Assembly (NCBI RefSeq): GCF_001886715.1 | Contig: NZ_CP018082.1 | Location: 682,001 to 746,000 of the forward strand | DNA: 64,000 nt | Direction of reading: 5' to 3' | Source: Nocardia mangyaensis | GTDB taxonomy: Bacteria > Actinomycetota > Actinomycetes > Mycobacteriales > Mycobacteriaceae | Program-made: the position numbers and the translations under genes | Notes under the pieces: generated by a model | Databases searched by the model: none | Told to the model about the DNA's origin: nothing | Seen by the model: only the letters and a program-made list of their open reading frames with translations | Part shown: one piece after another, positions 24,943 through 33,439 of the stretch | Position numbering within the stretch: the stretch's first letter is position 1 | How the letters are laid out: each line of letters opens with the position of its first letter

Positions 24943-27210
24943 ATGGTCCGCCGGGAGTTCCGGGGCGCGCCGGGTGAGCCGGCGATCGAGGTTGAGCTCA
25001 GCAACCTCGACAAGGTGCTGTATCCGGCCACCGGAACGACCAAAGGCGAGGTGATCGCCTACTATTCGGCGATCACCGAGGCGATGCTGCCGCACATCGC
25101 GGGGCGTCCGGTCACCAGGAAGCGGTGGCCGAACGGGGTCGATGATCCCGACTTCTTCGAGAAGAACCTGCCCGAGCACGCGCCCGCATGGATCCACCGC
25201 GTCGCGATCGAGCATTCCAGCCGCCGGGTGGTGTACCCGGTGCTCGACTCCGAGGCCGGGATGGCCTGGCTCGGACAGCAGGCCGCGCTGGAAGTCCATG
25301 TGCCGCAATGGCGCTTCTACGGTACCGAACGCGGCCCGGCCACCAGGATCGTGTTCGATCTCGACCCCGGCCCCGGGGCCGGGCTGGCCGAATGCGCGCG
25401 CGTGGCGCTGGCCGTGCGCGACATGGTCGCCGAGATCGGGATGCGGGCCTACCCGGTGACCAGTGGCAGCAAGGGAATTCACCTCTACGTACCGCTGGAC
25501 CGGCCGGTGAGCTCACGGGGCGCCGCCACTGTCGCCAAGCAGGTGGCCGCCAATCTCGAACAGCTGCACCCGGATCTGGTGACGGCGACGATGGCGAAAT
25601 CGGCCCGCACCGGGAAAGTGTTGCTGGACTGGAGCCAGAACAATGCCGCCAAGACCACCATCGCCCCGTACTCGCTGCGCGGTCGCGCCGAACCCCATGC
25701 GGCGGCGCCGCGCGAGTGGTCCGAGATCGAGAACGCGAAGTCGCTGCGCCAGTTACGTTTCGACGAGGTGCTCGCCCGCTGGAAAGCCGACGGTGACCTG
25801 CTCGCCGACCTCGACCCGCCGCTGCCGCGCCACCCCGACTCGCTGACCAAGTACCGCAGCATGCGCGATCCGCGGCGCACTCCCGAGCCGGTGCCTGCCG
25901 ATGCGCCCGAGCCGGGGCCGGGTGACCGGTTCGTCGTCCAGGAGCATCACGCGCGCCGCCTGCACTGGGACGTGCGCCTGGAACACGAGGGGGTGCTGGC
26001 CTCGTGGGCGGTGCCCAAGGGGCCGCCGACCGAGCCGAAACACAATCGCCTCGCCGTGCGCACCGAGGATCATCCGCTCGAATACCTGCACTTCCACGGC
26101 ACCATCCCGAAGGGCGAATACGGTGCGGGGGAGATGACGATCTGGGATTCGGGCACCTACGTCATCGAGAAGTGGCGCGAGGACGAGGTGATCGTCGAGT
26201 TCGACGGGCGGCGTCTGCAGGGCAGGTACGCCTTCATCCAGACCAAGGGCGATCAGTGGCTCATGCACTACATGCGCGACCAGAATCGTCGAGAAGTGCC
26301 GTTGGACAACGGGTCCGGTGGCCTGGCGCGCGGACTGTCGCCCATGTTGGCCACCGCGGGCGAGGTCGAGTCGCTGGCCGCGGGGGAGTGGGCCTTCGAG
26401 ACCAAATGGGATGGGTTCCGGGTGATCGTCGAGATCGACGACGGTGAGGTCGTCATTCGCAGCCGAGCGGGCAACACGGTCACCGCCAGATACCCGCGCC
26501 TGGCCGCGCTCGGTACCGAACTGGCCGGGCACAGGGTGGTCCTCGACGGTGAGGCCGTGGTGCTCGACGACAAGGGGGTCTCGGATCTCGCTGCTCTGCA
26601 GGCTGATTCGGCGCGGGCGATCTTCGTCGCCTTCGACGTGCTCCATCTCGACGGCACCTCGCTGCTGCGCAAGAAGTACACCGACCGGCGCGCGGTGCTC
26701 GAGGCGCTCGGCAGACTGGCGCCGTCGATGAATGTCGCCGGGTTGCTGCCGGGCTCGGGTGCCGAGGCGATGGAACTCAGCCGCGAGCAGGGGCAGGAGG
26801 GCGTGGTCGCCAAGCGGGTCGACTCGGTGTATCAGCCGGGCAAGCGCAGTCAGACCTGGCTCAAGCAGCGCAACTGGCGCTCGCGGGAGGTGGTGATCGG
26901 AGGCTGGCGACGCAGTACCGCACGGCCGTTCAAGTCGCTGCTGCTCGGTGTCCCGCACGAGAACGGGCTCGTCTATGTGGGCCGGGTCGGTACCGGTTTC
27001 GGCGCGGAACAGCAGCGCCGGATCGCCGCGCAATTGCAGCGCTTACACCGCAAGACTTCGCCGTTCACCAGCGAGATGACCGCCGAGGAATGCCAGGACG
27101 CCGAATGGGCGACGCCGTCGCTCACCGGCACCGTGCGCTTCCAGGCCTGGACCGATACCGGGCGGCTGTGGCATCCCGTGTGGGACGGCATCACGAGCGT
27201 GCCGGACTGA
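24943..27210 (+). CDS. ligD: ATP-dependent multifunctional DNA ligase LigD
   Basis: The 755-residue enzyme of bacterial non-homologous end joining has the mycobacterial domain order. The polymerase/primase domain (about 10-295) has the metal motif VFDLDPGP, SGSKGIHLYVPL and DWSQNN. The 3'-phosphoesterase domain (about 325-450) has QEHHARRLHWDVRLEHEGVL and FHGTIPKGEYGAG. The ligase domain (about 460-755) has the adenylated Lys488 in ETKWDGFRV, VLDGEAVVLD, EGVVAKRVDS and a C-terminal OB fold. It should work with a Ku dimer at double-strand breaks, but no ku gene is in the window. The start lies 14 bp after a terminator, so its promoter probably overlaps that hairpin. Confidence 0.95.
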   Translation: MVRREFRGAPGEPAIEVELSNLDKVLYPATGTTKGEVIAYYSAITEAMLPHIAGRPVTRKRWPNGVDDPDFFEKNLPEHAPAWIHRVAIEHSSRRVVYPVLDSEAGMAWLGQQAALEVHVPQWRFYGTERGPATRIVFDLDPGPGAGLAECARVALAVRDMVAEIGMRAYPVTSGSKGIHLYVPLDRPVSSRGAATVAKQVAANLEQLHPDLVTATMAKSARTGKVLLDWSQNNAAKTTIAPYSLRGRAEPHAAAPREWSEIENAKSLRQLRFDEVLARWKADGDLLADLDPPLPRHPDSLTKYRSMRDPRRTPEPVPADAPEPGPGDRFVVQEHHARRLHWDVRLEHEGVLASWAVPKGPPTEPKHNRLAVRTEDHPLEYLHFHGTIPKGEYGAGEMTIWDSGTYVIEKWREDEVIVEFDGRRLQGRYAFIQTKGDQWLMHYMRDQNRREVPLDNGSGGLARGLSPMLATAGEVESLAAGEWAFETKWDGFRVIVEIDDGEVVIRSRAGNTVTARYPRLAALGTELAGHRVVLDGEAVVLDDKGVSDLAALQADSARAIFVAFDVLHLDGTSLLRKKYTDRRAVLEALGRLAPSMNVAGLLPGSGAEAMELSREQGQEGVVAKRVDSVYQPGKRSQTWLKQRNWRSREVVIGGWRRSTARPFKSLLLGVPHENGLVYVGRVGTGFGAEQQRRIAAQLQRLHRKTSPFTSEMTAEECQDAEWATPSLTGTVRFQAWTDTGRLWHPVWDGITSVPD

Positions 27211-27283
27211 TCCTCGCCACGAAAGCTGTGCCGTTGCTAGGGTGATCGCGTTGTACCCGGTTCGAATCAGCGAGGAGTGCACG

Positions 27284-27463
27284 GTGGATTTCAAGAACCT
27301 GGCGGACAAGGCGATGGACCTGGCCGCCAAGAACGCCGACAAGGTCGACGGCGTCATCGACAAGGCCGGTGACGTGGTCGACGCCAAGACCAGCAACAAG
27401 TTCGCCGATCAGGTCGACGCCGCGCAGGCAGCCGCCAAGAACGCCCTGCGCGACAAGTCCTGA
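27284..27463 (+). CDS. second Rv0909/MT0933-type small protein
   Basis: The 59-residue product starts at GTG 27284, with GAGGAG six bases upstream. It is a lysine- and aspartate-rich helical protein (LADKAMDLAAKNADKVDGVI, VVDAKTSNKFADQVD) with the same IDKAGDxVDxKT core as the protein at 24604 but without the Pro-rich tail. No toxin gene is adjacent. A terminator hairpin follows immediately. Confidence 0.7.
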   Translation: MDFKNLADKAMDLAAKNADKVDGVIDKAGDVVDAKTSNKFADQVDAAQAAAKNALRDKS

Positions 27464-27467
27464 TTTC

Positions 27468-27499
27468 CACGGCGGGCCGACCGCCATCGGCCCGCCGTG
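27468..27499. terminator. bidirectional terminator
   Basis: A 13-bp perfect stem (27468-27480 with 27487-27499) with a 6-nt loop lies between the convergent ends of the small-protein gene (27463) and the secreted-protein gene (27517). Confidence 0.8.
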
Positions 27500-27516
27500 T
27501 ACTCGCTGGATAGTTG

Positions 27517-28158
27517 CTAGTTGGGCTGCTGGGCCCACTGGGTGGTGCCCGGCGGGGCGTTCCAGGTGTTGATCAGGTCCATGCCCGCGACGATCAGGGT
27601 GGGGCCGCCGACGACGAGGGTGCCGATGATGCCGCCGACCGTGGCCCCGGTGATGAAGCCCGGGACGACGCCGATGCCGGGGATGATGATGCCGCCGACG
27701 ATCAGGCCGATGACGGCGCCGAGACCCATGCCGACGAAGCTGCCGATCGCGGTGGCCAGGCCGAAGGTGGATGCGAAGTTTGCCTGCGCCGCATAGTTTT
27801 CCGCGGGTGAGGCGACCGGGGTCAGGTTCGGCTTCGCGGCCGCGACGTCCTTGACCGCGGTCAGCTCGAGCACCGTTCCGTCCGCGCTGACCTTGTGTGG
27901 CAGCGGGTATTCGAAGCTGCCGTCGCGTACCGAGAGCGGCAAGGACATCAGCGTCGCGCCGGCTTTGTCGCGGATGTCGACAGCGCCGCCGGTGACAGTG
28001 AAGACGCCGTCGGTCAGGGTGGTGACGAGGGTGTCGCCGACGACGTCGGTGCGGTAGCCGACATCCGGTGTCACGGGATCGGCATGTGCGACACCGGTAC
28101 CGACCAGTGCTGCCGCGAGCAGCGGAATCGCCGCTGCGGCGAACTTACGGATGATCAT
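27517..28158 (-). CDS. secreted protein with hydrophobic glycine-rich C-terminus, paralogue 3
   Basis: The 213-residue product begins MIIRKFAAAAIPLLAAALVG, with signal peptide cleavage at AHADP. It shares the layout of the proteins at 4587 and 6709: VGYRTDVVGDTLVTTLTDGV, a beta-rich domain, then NYAAQANF and glycine-rich helices (SFVGMGLGAVIGLIVGGII, GFITGATVGGIIGTLVV). The tail here ends WAQQPN instead of QVLP, and the shared leader of the other two is absent. It is an older branch of the family. Function unknown. Confidence 0.8.
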   Translation of the reverse strand: MIIRKFAAAAIPLLAAALVGTGVAHADPVTPDVGYRTDVVGDTLVTTLTDGVFTVTGGAVDIRDKAGATLMSLPLSVRDGSFEYPLPHKVSADGTVLELTAVKDVAAAKPNLTPVASPAENYAAQANFASTFGLATAIGSFVGMGLGAVIGLIVGGIIIPGIGVVPGFITGATVGGIIGTLVVGGPTLIVAGMDLINTWNAPPGTTQWAQQPN

Positions 28159-28345
28159 GTGAACGTTCCCATCTGGTTCATCAGGTGACGTGCCCAAACG
28201 AATGCGCCGTGATCGTGGCTCCCCCCGAGAAGCTATGGCGGCGCGTGATGCGGTCCAGCTCTGACGTATCGACTCGACCATAGCCCGCTGAAGGGTTGCC
28301 GATCAGTGAATTGATGTTTTAAACCTAGATTCTTCCTTGATAATT

Positions 28346-28395
28346 GCGCGGTCGGGTGGTGGCGCGTTACAGCGCCACGCTCAACCCGACCGCGC
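28346..28395 (-). terminator. nested hairpin at the 3' end of ecfT
   Basis: An outer 12-bp perfect stem (28346-28357 with 28384-28395) encloses an inner 7-bp stem (28359-28365 with 28372-28378). It overlaps the last ten codons and the stop of ecfT, so it is coding as well as structural. It is a likely end of the leftward transporter transcript; the AT-rich DNA to its left is consistent. Confidence 0.5.
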
Positions 28396-29104
28396 CCGCG
28401 CACACCGCGACGACGATCAGCAGCGCGACAGCATCACGCCTGGTCGGAGCGCTGGGATGGGCGGTGAGCATGCCGGTGCCGCCCCGCGCGGTGATCGCCT
28501 CACCCAGCTCGCCCGCGCGCCGGGTCGACACCGCCATGCACGCGGTGAGGATGTCGATGAGCGGATTGTCGGTCGCGCGGTGCAGGAGATTCTCCTTGGG
28601 CCGCAGTTTGCGGGCCGCGCGCAATACCCGGATCTCGTCGAGCAGCAGCGGCAGGCCGCGCAGCGTCAGCGCGACGACCACCGCCCACTCGTCCACCGGC
28701 ACCCGCAGTCTGCGCAGCGGTGCGCCCAGCTTGGCCAGCGCGGGCGCCACCTCACCCATCGGGGTGGTGAACGCGATCAGCAGCGAAGCGGCGACCAGCA
28801 CCATGCCGAACACGAAGACCTGCGCGTACGCCAGCACGGCCCGTCCGCCGACGGGCGCGTTCAGCAGCCCGCCCAGGACCACCACGCCCCAGAACCACCA
28901 CGGCAGCCGGGGCAGCGCGCCGATCGGCAGCCGGGCGAGCACGAAGATCACCACGAGGAACGCGATGATCACCCCGAGCACCGGCCACGACGGCAGGAAC
29001 ATCAGCAGCAGGCTGAGCAGGAAGGCCGCGATCATCTTCGTGCCCGCCCACAGGCGGTGCACGACGCTGTCGACCTGGACCTCACGCAGGAGAACAGTGC
29101 TCAT
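28367..29104 (-). CDS. ECF-type transporter, transmembrane (T) subunit
   Basis: The 245-residue EcfT/CbiQ-family protein has five or six hydrophobic helices in the first 150 residues. Two cytoplasmic coupling helices with the family's Ala-Arg-Gly signature follow: LRAARKLRPKENL and GEAITARGGTG. It couples ATP hydrolysis by the partner ATPase chain to uptake of a vitamin or metal. The start overlaps the stop codon of the upstream ATPase gene (ATGA). The pair matches M. tuberculosis Rv2325c-Rv2326c in organisation. The substrate is unknown. Confidence 0.88.
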   Translation of the reverse strand: MSTVLLREVQVDSVVHRLWAGTKMIAAFLLSLLLMFLPSWPVLGVIIAFLVVIFVLARLPIGALPRLPWWFWGVVVLGGLLNAPVGGRAVLAYAQVFVFGMVLVAASLLIAFTTPMGEVAPALAKLGAPLRRLRVPVDEWAVVVALTLRGLPLLLDEIRVLRAARKLRPKENLLHRATDNPLIDILTACMAVSTRRAGELGEAITARGGTGMLTAHPSAPTRRDAVALLIVVAVCAGAVGLSVAL

Positions 29105-31218
29105 CGGACGACTCCGTTCCCCGGCTCGTTGCGCGGTGAATTGTCCAGGCGCCACACGGCTTCCGGTCGTGCGGGCAACAGGGTGGCGCCGTCGGACTCG
29201 ACCGGCCTTCGCGCACCGGCGGTTTCGACGACGACACCCGCGTCCAGGTGCACCGTACGGTCGCACACCGCGGCCACATCGGTGACATCGTGCGAGATGA
29301 CGATCAAGGTGAGCCCGGAATCACGCAGGCGGGCAAGCAGTTCCACGATCTCGGCCCGACCCTGTGGATCGAGACCGGCCAGCGGTTCGTCCAGCACCAC
29401 CACCTGTGGATGACTGGCCACCATCGCCGCCAGCACCACCCGCTTGGCCTGCCCGCCGCTGAGTTCCTCGACCGAGCGGGCGGCGAGGCGACGATCCAGA
29501 CCCACCGCGTCCAGTGCCCGCCCGACCGCGCCGGAGCCGGTGGCGCGGCCGCCCCAATCGGCGATCTCGGTGCCCACGGTCTGCTTCTGCAACTGCAAGC
29601 GAGAATGCTGGAAGGCGAGCGCCACCCGGCCGACCTGCTTGTCGACCGGGCGGCCGCGCAGCTCGCACCGGCCCGAACTCGGTGCGATCAGCCCGGCGAT
29701 GATCCAGGCCAGTGTCGACTTGCCAGAGCCGTTGCCGCCGACGATCAACAGCGCCTCGCCTTGGCGCACCGACAGATCGACGCCGTGCAGCGCGGGTGCC
29801 TCCCACGGAGTGCCGCGGTTGTAGGTGTGGTGCACGTCGGCCAGTTCGAGGATGGTCGAGCCCATCGGGCCGCGGCGCTGATCGCGGGCCGGTGTCGGCC
29901 AGCTGGCGAGGTGGTCGACCATCCGGCCGTTGGCGAGGTGGATCACCCGGTCGGCCGCGGTGGCATCGGCCTCGTGGTGGGTCACCAGGACGACCGCGGT
30001 GCCGTGGCGGCGGGGTAGCTCGGCCAGCAGTGCGACGAGATCGCGGCGGCCGTCGGGGTCGATCATCGAGGTGGCCTCGTCGGCGATGAGCAGGGCGGGG
30101 CGACGCGCCAGCGCGGCGGCGACAGCCAGGCGCTGCTGCTGTCCGCCGGAAAGGGTGGCGGTCTCGCGCTCGCCCATACCGTCGAGGCCGACCTCGGCGA
30201 GCAGGCCGTCGACGTCGACCTCGTCGGCCAGTTCCGCCGGCAGGCCCCACACCACGTCATCGGCGACCGAGACGCCCAGGGTCTGGCTCTCCGGTCGCTG
30301 CAGCACCAGCGCGGTGCCGCCGAGCTTGCCCAGGCCGGCCGAGCCGGGGCGAGCCACCGCGCCGGAGGTCGGGGGCCGGCCGGCGAGCACCCTGGTCAGG
30401 GTGGATTTGCCGGAGCCGTTGTGGCCGACGACGGCGACGAACTCGCCCGGCCGGATGGTCAGGCCGATATCGGCCAGTGCCGGGACGTCGGTGCCGGGAT
30501 AGCGGTAGCCGACCCCGTGCAGACTCACCGGCAAGGGGTCGATCGGGCGGTCGTCGTCCGGCGAGTCGAGACGGTCACTGCCGGGGAGCCAGGCCAGCCG
30601 GTCCAGGACCGAGCCGAGGACGAACCAGGCCACGACGGCGCTCACCAGCACGCCGAGTGCCACCGAGCCGCCCACGTACAGCCACCACCACTGCAGCACC
30701 ACATCGGTGGCTTCCGAGGCCATCCGTCCGAGCGGCTCCAGCTGGGATTGGCGGCCCGCCAGGTCCTCGATGCCCGCCGCGGTGTTGCGGATCGCGGTGA
30801 AGAAGAGTTCTCTGGTGCGGCTGAACACCAGCAGCATGCCGACCGAGAACAAGGCCCACCCCGCACTGGCCACGAGCGCCGCCGCGAGGACCGTGGCCAG
30901 GCCACCGCCGCGCCGCTTCACGGTGCCGATGATGCCCGCGACGGTGGCGGCGCCGAAGACGCCGAGCGCGGGCATCATGCCCGCGGCGACGAAGGTGACC
31001 AGCCCGGCGGCGATCGTCGCCGTGAGCAGGGCACGCAGGCGGTACCGATGGGCCAGTAAACCCAGCGGGACCGCGGCTACCAGTTGCAGCGCGGCGGCCA
31101 TGGGGACCAGCGCGCCGACGGTGATCAGGCCGACCGTGAGGCCGCCCATCACGGCGCCGGTGGCCAGTTCGATCGGGCGCAGGGGTCCGCGAGCGAGTTC
31201 CGCGGGCTTGTCTCTCAC
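29101..31218 (-). CDS. ECF transporter fused membrane subunit plus two ATPase domains
   Basis: The 705-residue product has three parts. Residues about 15-220 are a membrane domain with several helices (TVGLITVGALVPMAAAL, VASAGWALFSVGMLLVF), possibly the substrate-binding component. ABC domain 1 (about 235-440) has Walker A GHNGSGKST, signature LSGGQQQRLAV and LLIADEATSMID. ABC domain 2 (about 462-660) has Walker A GGNGSGKST, signature LSGGQAKRVVL and VVLDEPLAGLD. This is an S-A-A' style fusion in one chain, as in M. tuberculosis Rv2326c (697 aa). With EcfT it would form a complete transporter from two genes. Confidence 0.88.
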   Translation of the reverse strand: MRDKPAELARGPLRPIELATGAVMGGLTVGLITVGALVPMAAALQLVAAVPLGLLAHRYRLRALLTATIAAGLVTFVAAGMMPALGVFGAATVAGIIGTVKRRGGGLATVLAAALVASAGWALFSVGMLLVFSRTRELFFTAIRNTAAGIEDLAGRQSQLEPLGRMASEATDVVLQWWWLYVGGSVALGVLVSAVVAWFVLGSVLDRLAWLPGSDRLDSPDDDRPIDPLPVSLHGVGYRYPGTDVPALADIGLTIRPGEFVAVVGHNGSGKSTLTRVLAGRPPTSGAVARPGSAGLGKLGGTALVLQRPESQTLGVSVADDVVWGLPAELADEVDVDGLLAEVGLDGMGERETATLSGGQQQRLAVAAALARRPALLIADEATSMIDPDGRRDLVALLAELPRRHGTAVVLVTHHEADATAADRVIHLANGRMVDHLASWPTPARDQRRGPMGSTILELADVHHTYNRGTPWEAPALHGVDLSVRQGEALLIVGGNGSGKSTLAWIIAGLIAPSSGRCELRGRPVDKQVGRVALAFQHSRLQLQKQTVGTEIADWGGRATGSGAVGRALDAVGLDRRLAARSVEELSGGQAKRVVLAAMVASHPQVVVLDEPLAGLDPQGRAEIVELLARLRDSGLTLIVISHDVTDVAAVCDRTVHLDAGVVVETAGARRPVESDGATLLPARPEAVWRLDNSPRNEPGNGVVR

Positions 31219-31281
31219 GCGTCCAGTCTGCCAGGGGGTTGTGTGCGAAGCGTGAGAGTAGGTGTGTGGGTTGGGCTGGCT

Positions 31282-32061
31282 TCAGGTCGGGGGTTCGGAG
31301 AGCCAGCCGCCCATGGCTACCGTGCGGAAGTGGGTCGTCAAGGTGTAGGCGTCGTCGATGACGTGCAGGGCCAGGGCGGGGTCGGGGGCGTAGTCCATGA
31401 CTCGGTGGGGTGGGGTGACCTCCCATGCGCCGCCGAGGACGGAGGCGGTGCTGGGTGCGGTGATCATGGGTTTGCCCGCGAAGGTGGTGGCGATGGGGGA
31501 GTGGGCGTGGCCGGTCAGGACGCCGATGATGCGGGCGTCACCCGCGACGACGGCGGCGAGGCGGCCGGGGTCGGCGAGGGCGATCACGTCGACGACGGGG
31601 CTGAACAGGGGCTTGGGTGGGTGGTGCAGGGCCAGCAGGATGGGGCCGTCGGGCGGCGCTTCGGCGAGAGCGGCGCGCAGCCAGGCGTAGGTGTCCTCGT
31701 CGAGCAGACCGCTGGGTTCGCCGGGAATGCTGGAATCGAGCATGAGCACGGTGAGCGGGCCGACGCGATGGGCGCTGTTCACGGGGGCGGTCGAGGCGGG
31801 TTCGCCGAGCAGTTCGGTGCGCAGGGCGGCGCGGTCGTCGTGATTGCCGGGGAGCACGTGGACGGGGATGTCGGCCCGCAGCGCCAGGCGCGCTTCGGCG
31901 TACTGTTCGGGCTTGCCGGAATCGGTGATGTCGCCGGTGACCAGGATGACGTCGGGCCGGCGCGGCAGATCGGCCAGATAGGCCATCACCGCCTCCACGC
32001 GTTCGGCATTGCGCGCCGTGAGGTCGAAATGGGTGTCGCTGAGCTGAGCCGCCAGGATCAT
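31282..32061 (-). CDS. class III cyclic-nucleotide phosphodiesterase (CpdA/Rv0805 type)
   Basis: This 259-residue calcineurin-like metallophosphoesterase has all metal-binding blocks: QLSDTHFD, VTGDITDSG, LPGNHDD, LALHHPP and TGHAHSP. This motif set is that of the CpdA/Rv0805 family, which hydrolyses 3',5'-cAMP and related phosphodiesters. A class III adenylate cyclase lies 3 kb away (35011-35997), so both making and breaking of cAMP are encoded here. It ends 63 bp from the ECF ATPase gene on the same strand. Confidence 0.88.
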   Translation of the reverse strand: MILAAQLSDTHFDLTARNAERVEAVMAYLADLPRRPDVILVTGDITDSGKPEQYAEARLALRADIPVHVLPGNHDDRAALRTELLGEPASTAPVNSAHRVGPLTVLMLDSSIPGEPSGLLDEDTYAWLRAALAEAPPDGPILLALHHPPKPLFSPVVDVIALADPGRLAAVVAGDARIIGVLTGHAHSPIATTFAGKPMITAPSTASVLGGAWEVTPPHRVMDYAPDPALALHVIDDAYTLTTHFRTVAMGGWLSEPPT

Positions 32062-32212
32062 CGGCAGTCGCTTTCTTCTCTGGGATCGCTCCGTTGCGTC
32101 AGAGTGCGCCGGTATCGCTCATCGGCACCTCTCAAGGCTAGATGACCTGGTCTTATCCGTCTTCATGAGGCGTACCACGGGGCGAAACCCGTCGGGTGGT
32201 CTGTGTCACCTC

Positions 32213-32656
32213 TCACCCTGGGAATCTCGCCGATCCGGTGCGCTCGGCGAGCTGTTGTAGTACTCGCAGGAAGGTGTCGCGATCGGCGGCGGGCAGGTCG
32301 GCGAGCAGACGGCGTTCCTGCTCCTGGATATCGCGCTGGGCGCCCGCGCGCAGGCGGGCGCCCGCCCGCGTGAGCCGCACCAGGTTGACCCGGCGGTCGG
32401 CCGGATCGGATTCGCGTTCGAGTAGTCCGCGATGCTGCAGATCGTCGAGGACGGGGATGATCCGCGTCTTGTCCGCCCCGATCGCCTTGGCCAGCGCGGC
32501 CTGTGTGTGCACGGGCTGTTCGTCGAGCCCGAGCAGGACGACATAGCCCCACATGGTGAGCCCGTGCCGGTCGAGGACAGGCCGCTCGGCATCGGTCAGC
32601 GCGCGGCCCAGTGGCACGAGCATGGCCGCGAGGTCGGGGCGGGTGACTTTCGGCAT
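32213..32656 (-). CDS. MarR-family transcriptional regulator
   Basis: The 147-residue winged-helix repressor of the MarR family has a dimerisation helix at each end. The recognition region reads QAALAKAIGADKTRIIPVLDDL, with the wing ESDPADRRVNLVRLTRAG. It is divergent from the DinB-fold gene at 32734. A 16-bp palindrome and a 17-bp-spaced direct repeat lie between them and are the likely operator for both genes. Confidence 0.92.
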   Translation of the reverse strand: MPKVTRPDLAAMLVPLGRALTDAERPVLDRHGLTMWGYVVLLGLDEQPVHTQAALAKAIGADKTRIIPVLDDLQHRGLLERESDPADRRVNLVRLTRAGARLRAGAQRDIQEQERRLLADLPAADRDTFLRVLQQLAERTGSARFPG

Positions 32657-32705
32657 GCCCGAAATCTACTGGGCGGGGATGGACGACATCCGTACGCCTT
32701 GGCAG

Positions 32706-32732
32706 ATGATAAGCATATGCTTATGATAAGCA
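32706..32732. promoter_or_regulatory. probable MarR operator
   Basis: ATAAGCATATGCTTAT (32709-32724) is a perfect 16-bp palindrome. In addition ATGATAAGCA occurs at 32706-32715 and again at 32723-32732, so a half-site is repeated one and a half helical turns further on. The element touches the start of the rightward gene (ATG 32734) and lies 50 bp before the MarR start, as expected for an autoregulated divergent pair. Confidence 0.7.
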
Positions 32733-32733
32733 A

Positions 32734-33363
32734 ATGATTACGATTGAGGACGGCGCGGTATTGCTGGCGCGACACGAGCGTGCCGTGCGGTTGAGTGTCG
32801 AAGCGGTACGCGTGGCCGAGGGCTCACCGCTGGATCTCGAAACACCCTGCGCGGGTTGGGATCTTGGTGACCTGCTCACGCACATGAGTACCCAGAACCG
32901 TGGTTTCGCCGCCGCCGCGCGCGGCGAGGACGACCCTGCGGTCTGGGAAGCGCGCCGCACCATCGACCCGGTCGGCGATTATCTGCGTTCGGCAGCGGAG
33001 GTCATCGCCGCCTTCGCCGCACCCGAGGCCCTCACCCGAACCCTGTCCCTCCCCGAGATCCCACCCGGTCGTTTCCCCGCCCCGCTCGCGGTGTCGTTCC
33101 ACCTCATCGACAGCGTCGTCCATGCCTGGGACGTCGCCCGCTCCCTCGGCCGTTCCATCTACCTCGACCCCGACCTGGCCCCCACCGCCCTGAGCATCGC
33201 CGAAGCGGTCCCCACCGGCGCACCCCGCCGCGGGCCCGACGCCGCCTTCGCCCCCGTCATCGACACCCCCGCCGGATCCGAGACCCTGGATCGCATCCTG
33301 CGACTCCTCGGCCGCTCACCCGCCTGGACCCCCGAGTTCGCCGCACTCGATCCGGACCGTTGA
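32734..33363 (+). CDS. DinB-fold / mycothiol-dependent maleylpyruvate isomerase-like protein
   Basis: The 209-residue protein has the TIGR03086-type actinobacterial layout. A helical N-terminal DinB-like domain reads SPLDLETPCAGWDLGDLLTHM, with the first metal-ligand-type His. The second ligand-type stretch is SFHLIDSVVHAWDVARSLG, and a short C-terminal region follows. Such proteins are thought to be mycothiol-dependent metalloenzymes. The substrate is unknown. The gene begins two bases after the putative operator, so it is probably repressed by the adjacent MarR protein. Confidence 0.83.
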   Translation: MITIEDGAVLLARHERAVRLSVEAVRVAEGSPLDLETPCAGWDLGDLLTHMSTQNRGFAAAARGEDDPAVWEARRTIDPVGDYLRSAAEVIAAFAAPEALTRTLSLPEIPPGRFPAPLAVSFHLIDSVVHAWDVARSLGRSIYLDPDLAPTALSIAEAVPTGAPRRGPDAAFAPVIDTPAGSETLDRILRLLGRSPAWTPEFAALDPDR

Positions 33364-33439
33364 TCACCAGGCGTCCGCTCTGCCGATACTCACCGGAGAT
33401 CCTGGGCGATCTCCACACCTGTGGAGGGCTGTGGATGGT

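Noticed and set aside
33411..33426. CTCCACA-CC-TGTGGAG hairpin between the DinB-fold and RluA genes
   Set aside because: Stem of 7 bp with a 2-nt loop is too tight for a terminator, and no T-run follows.
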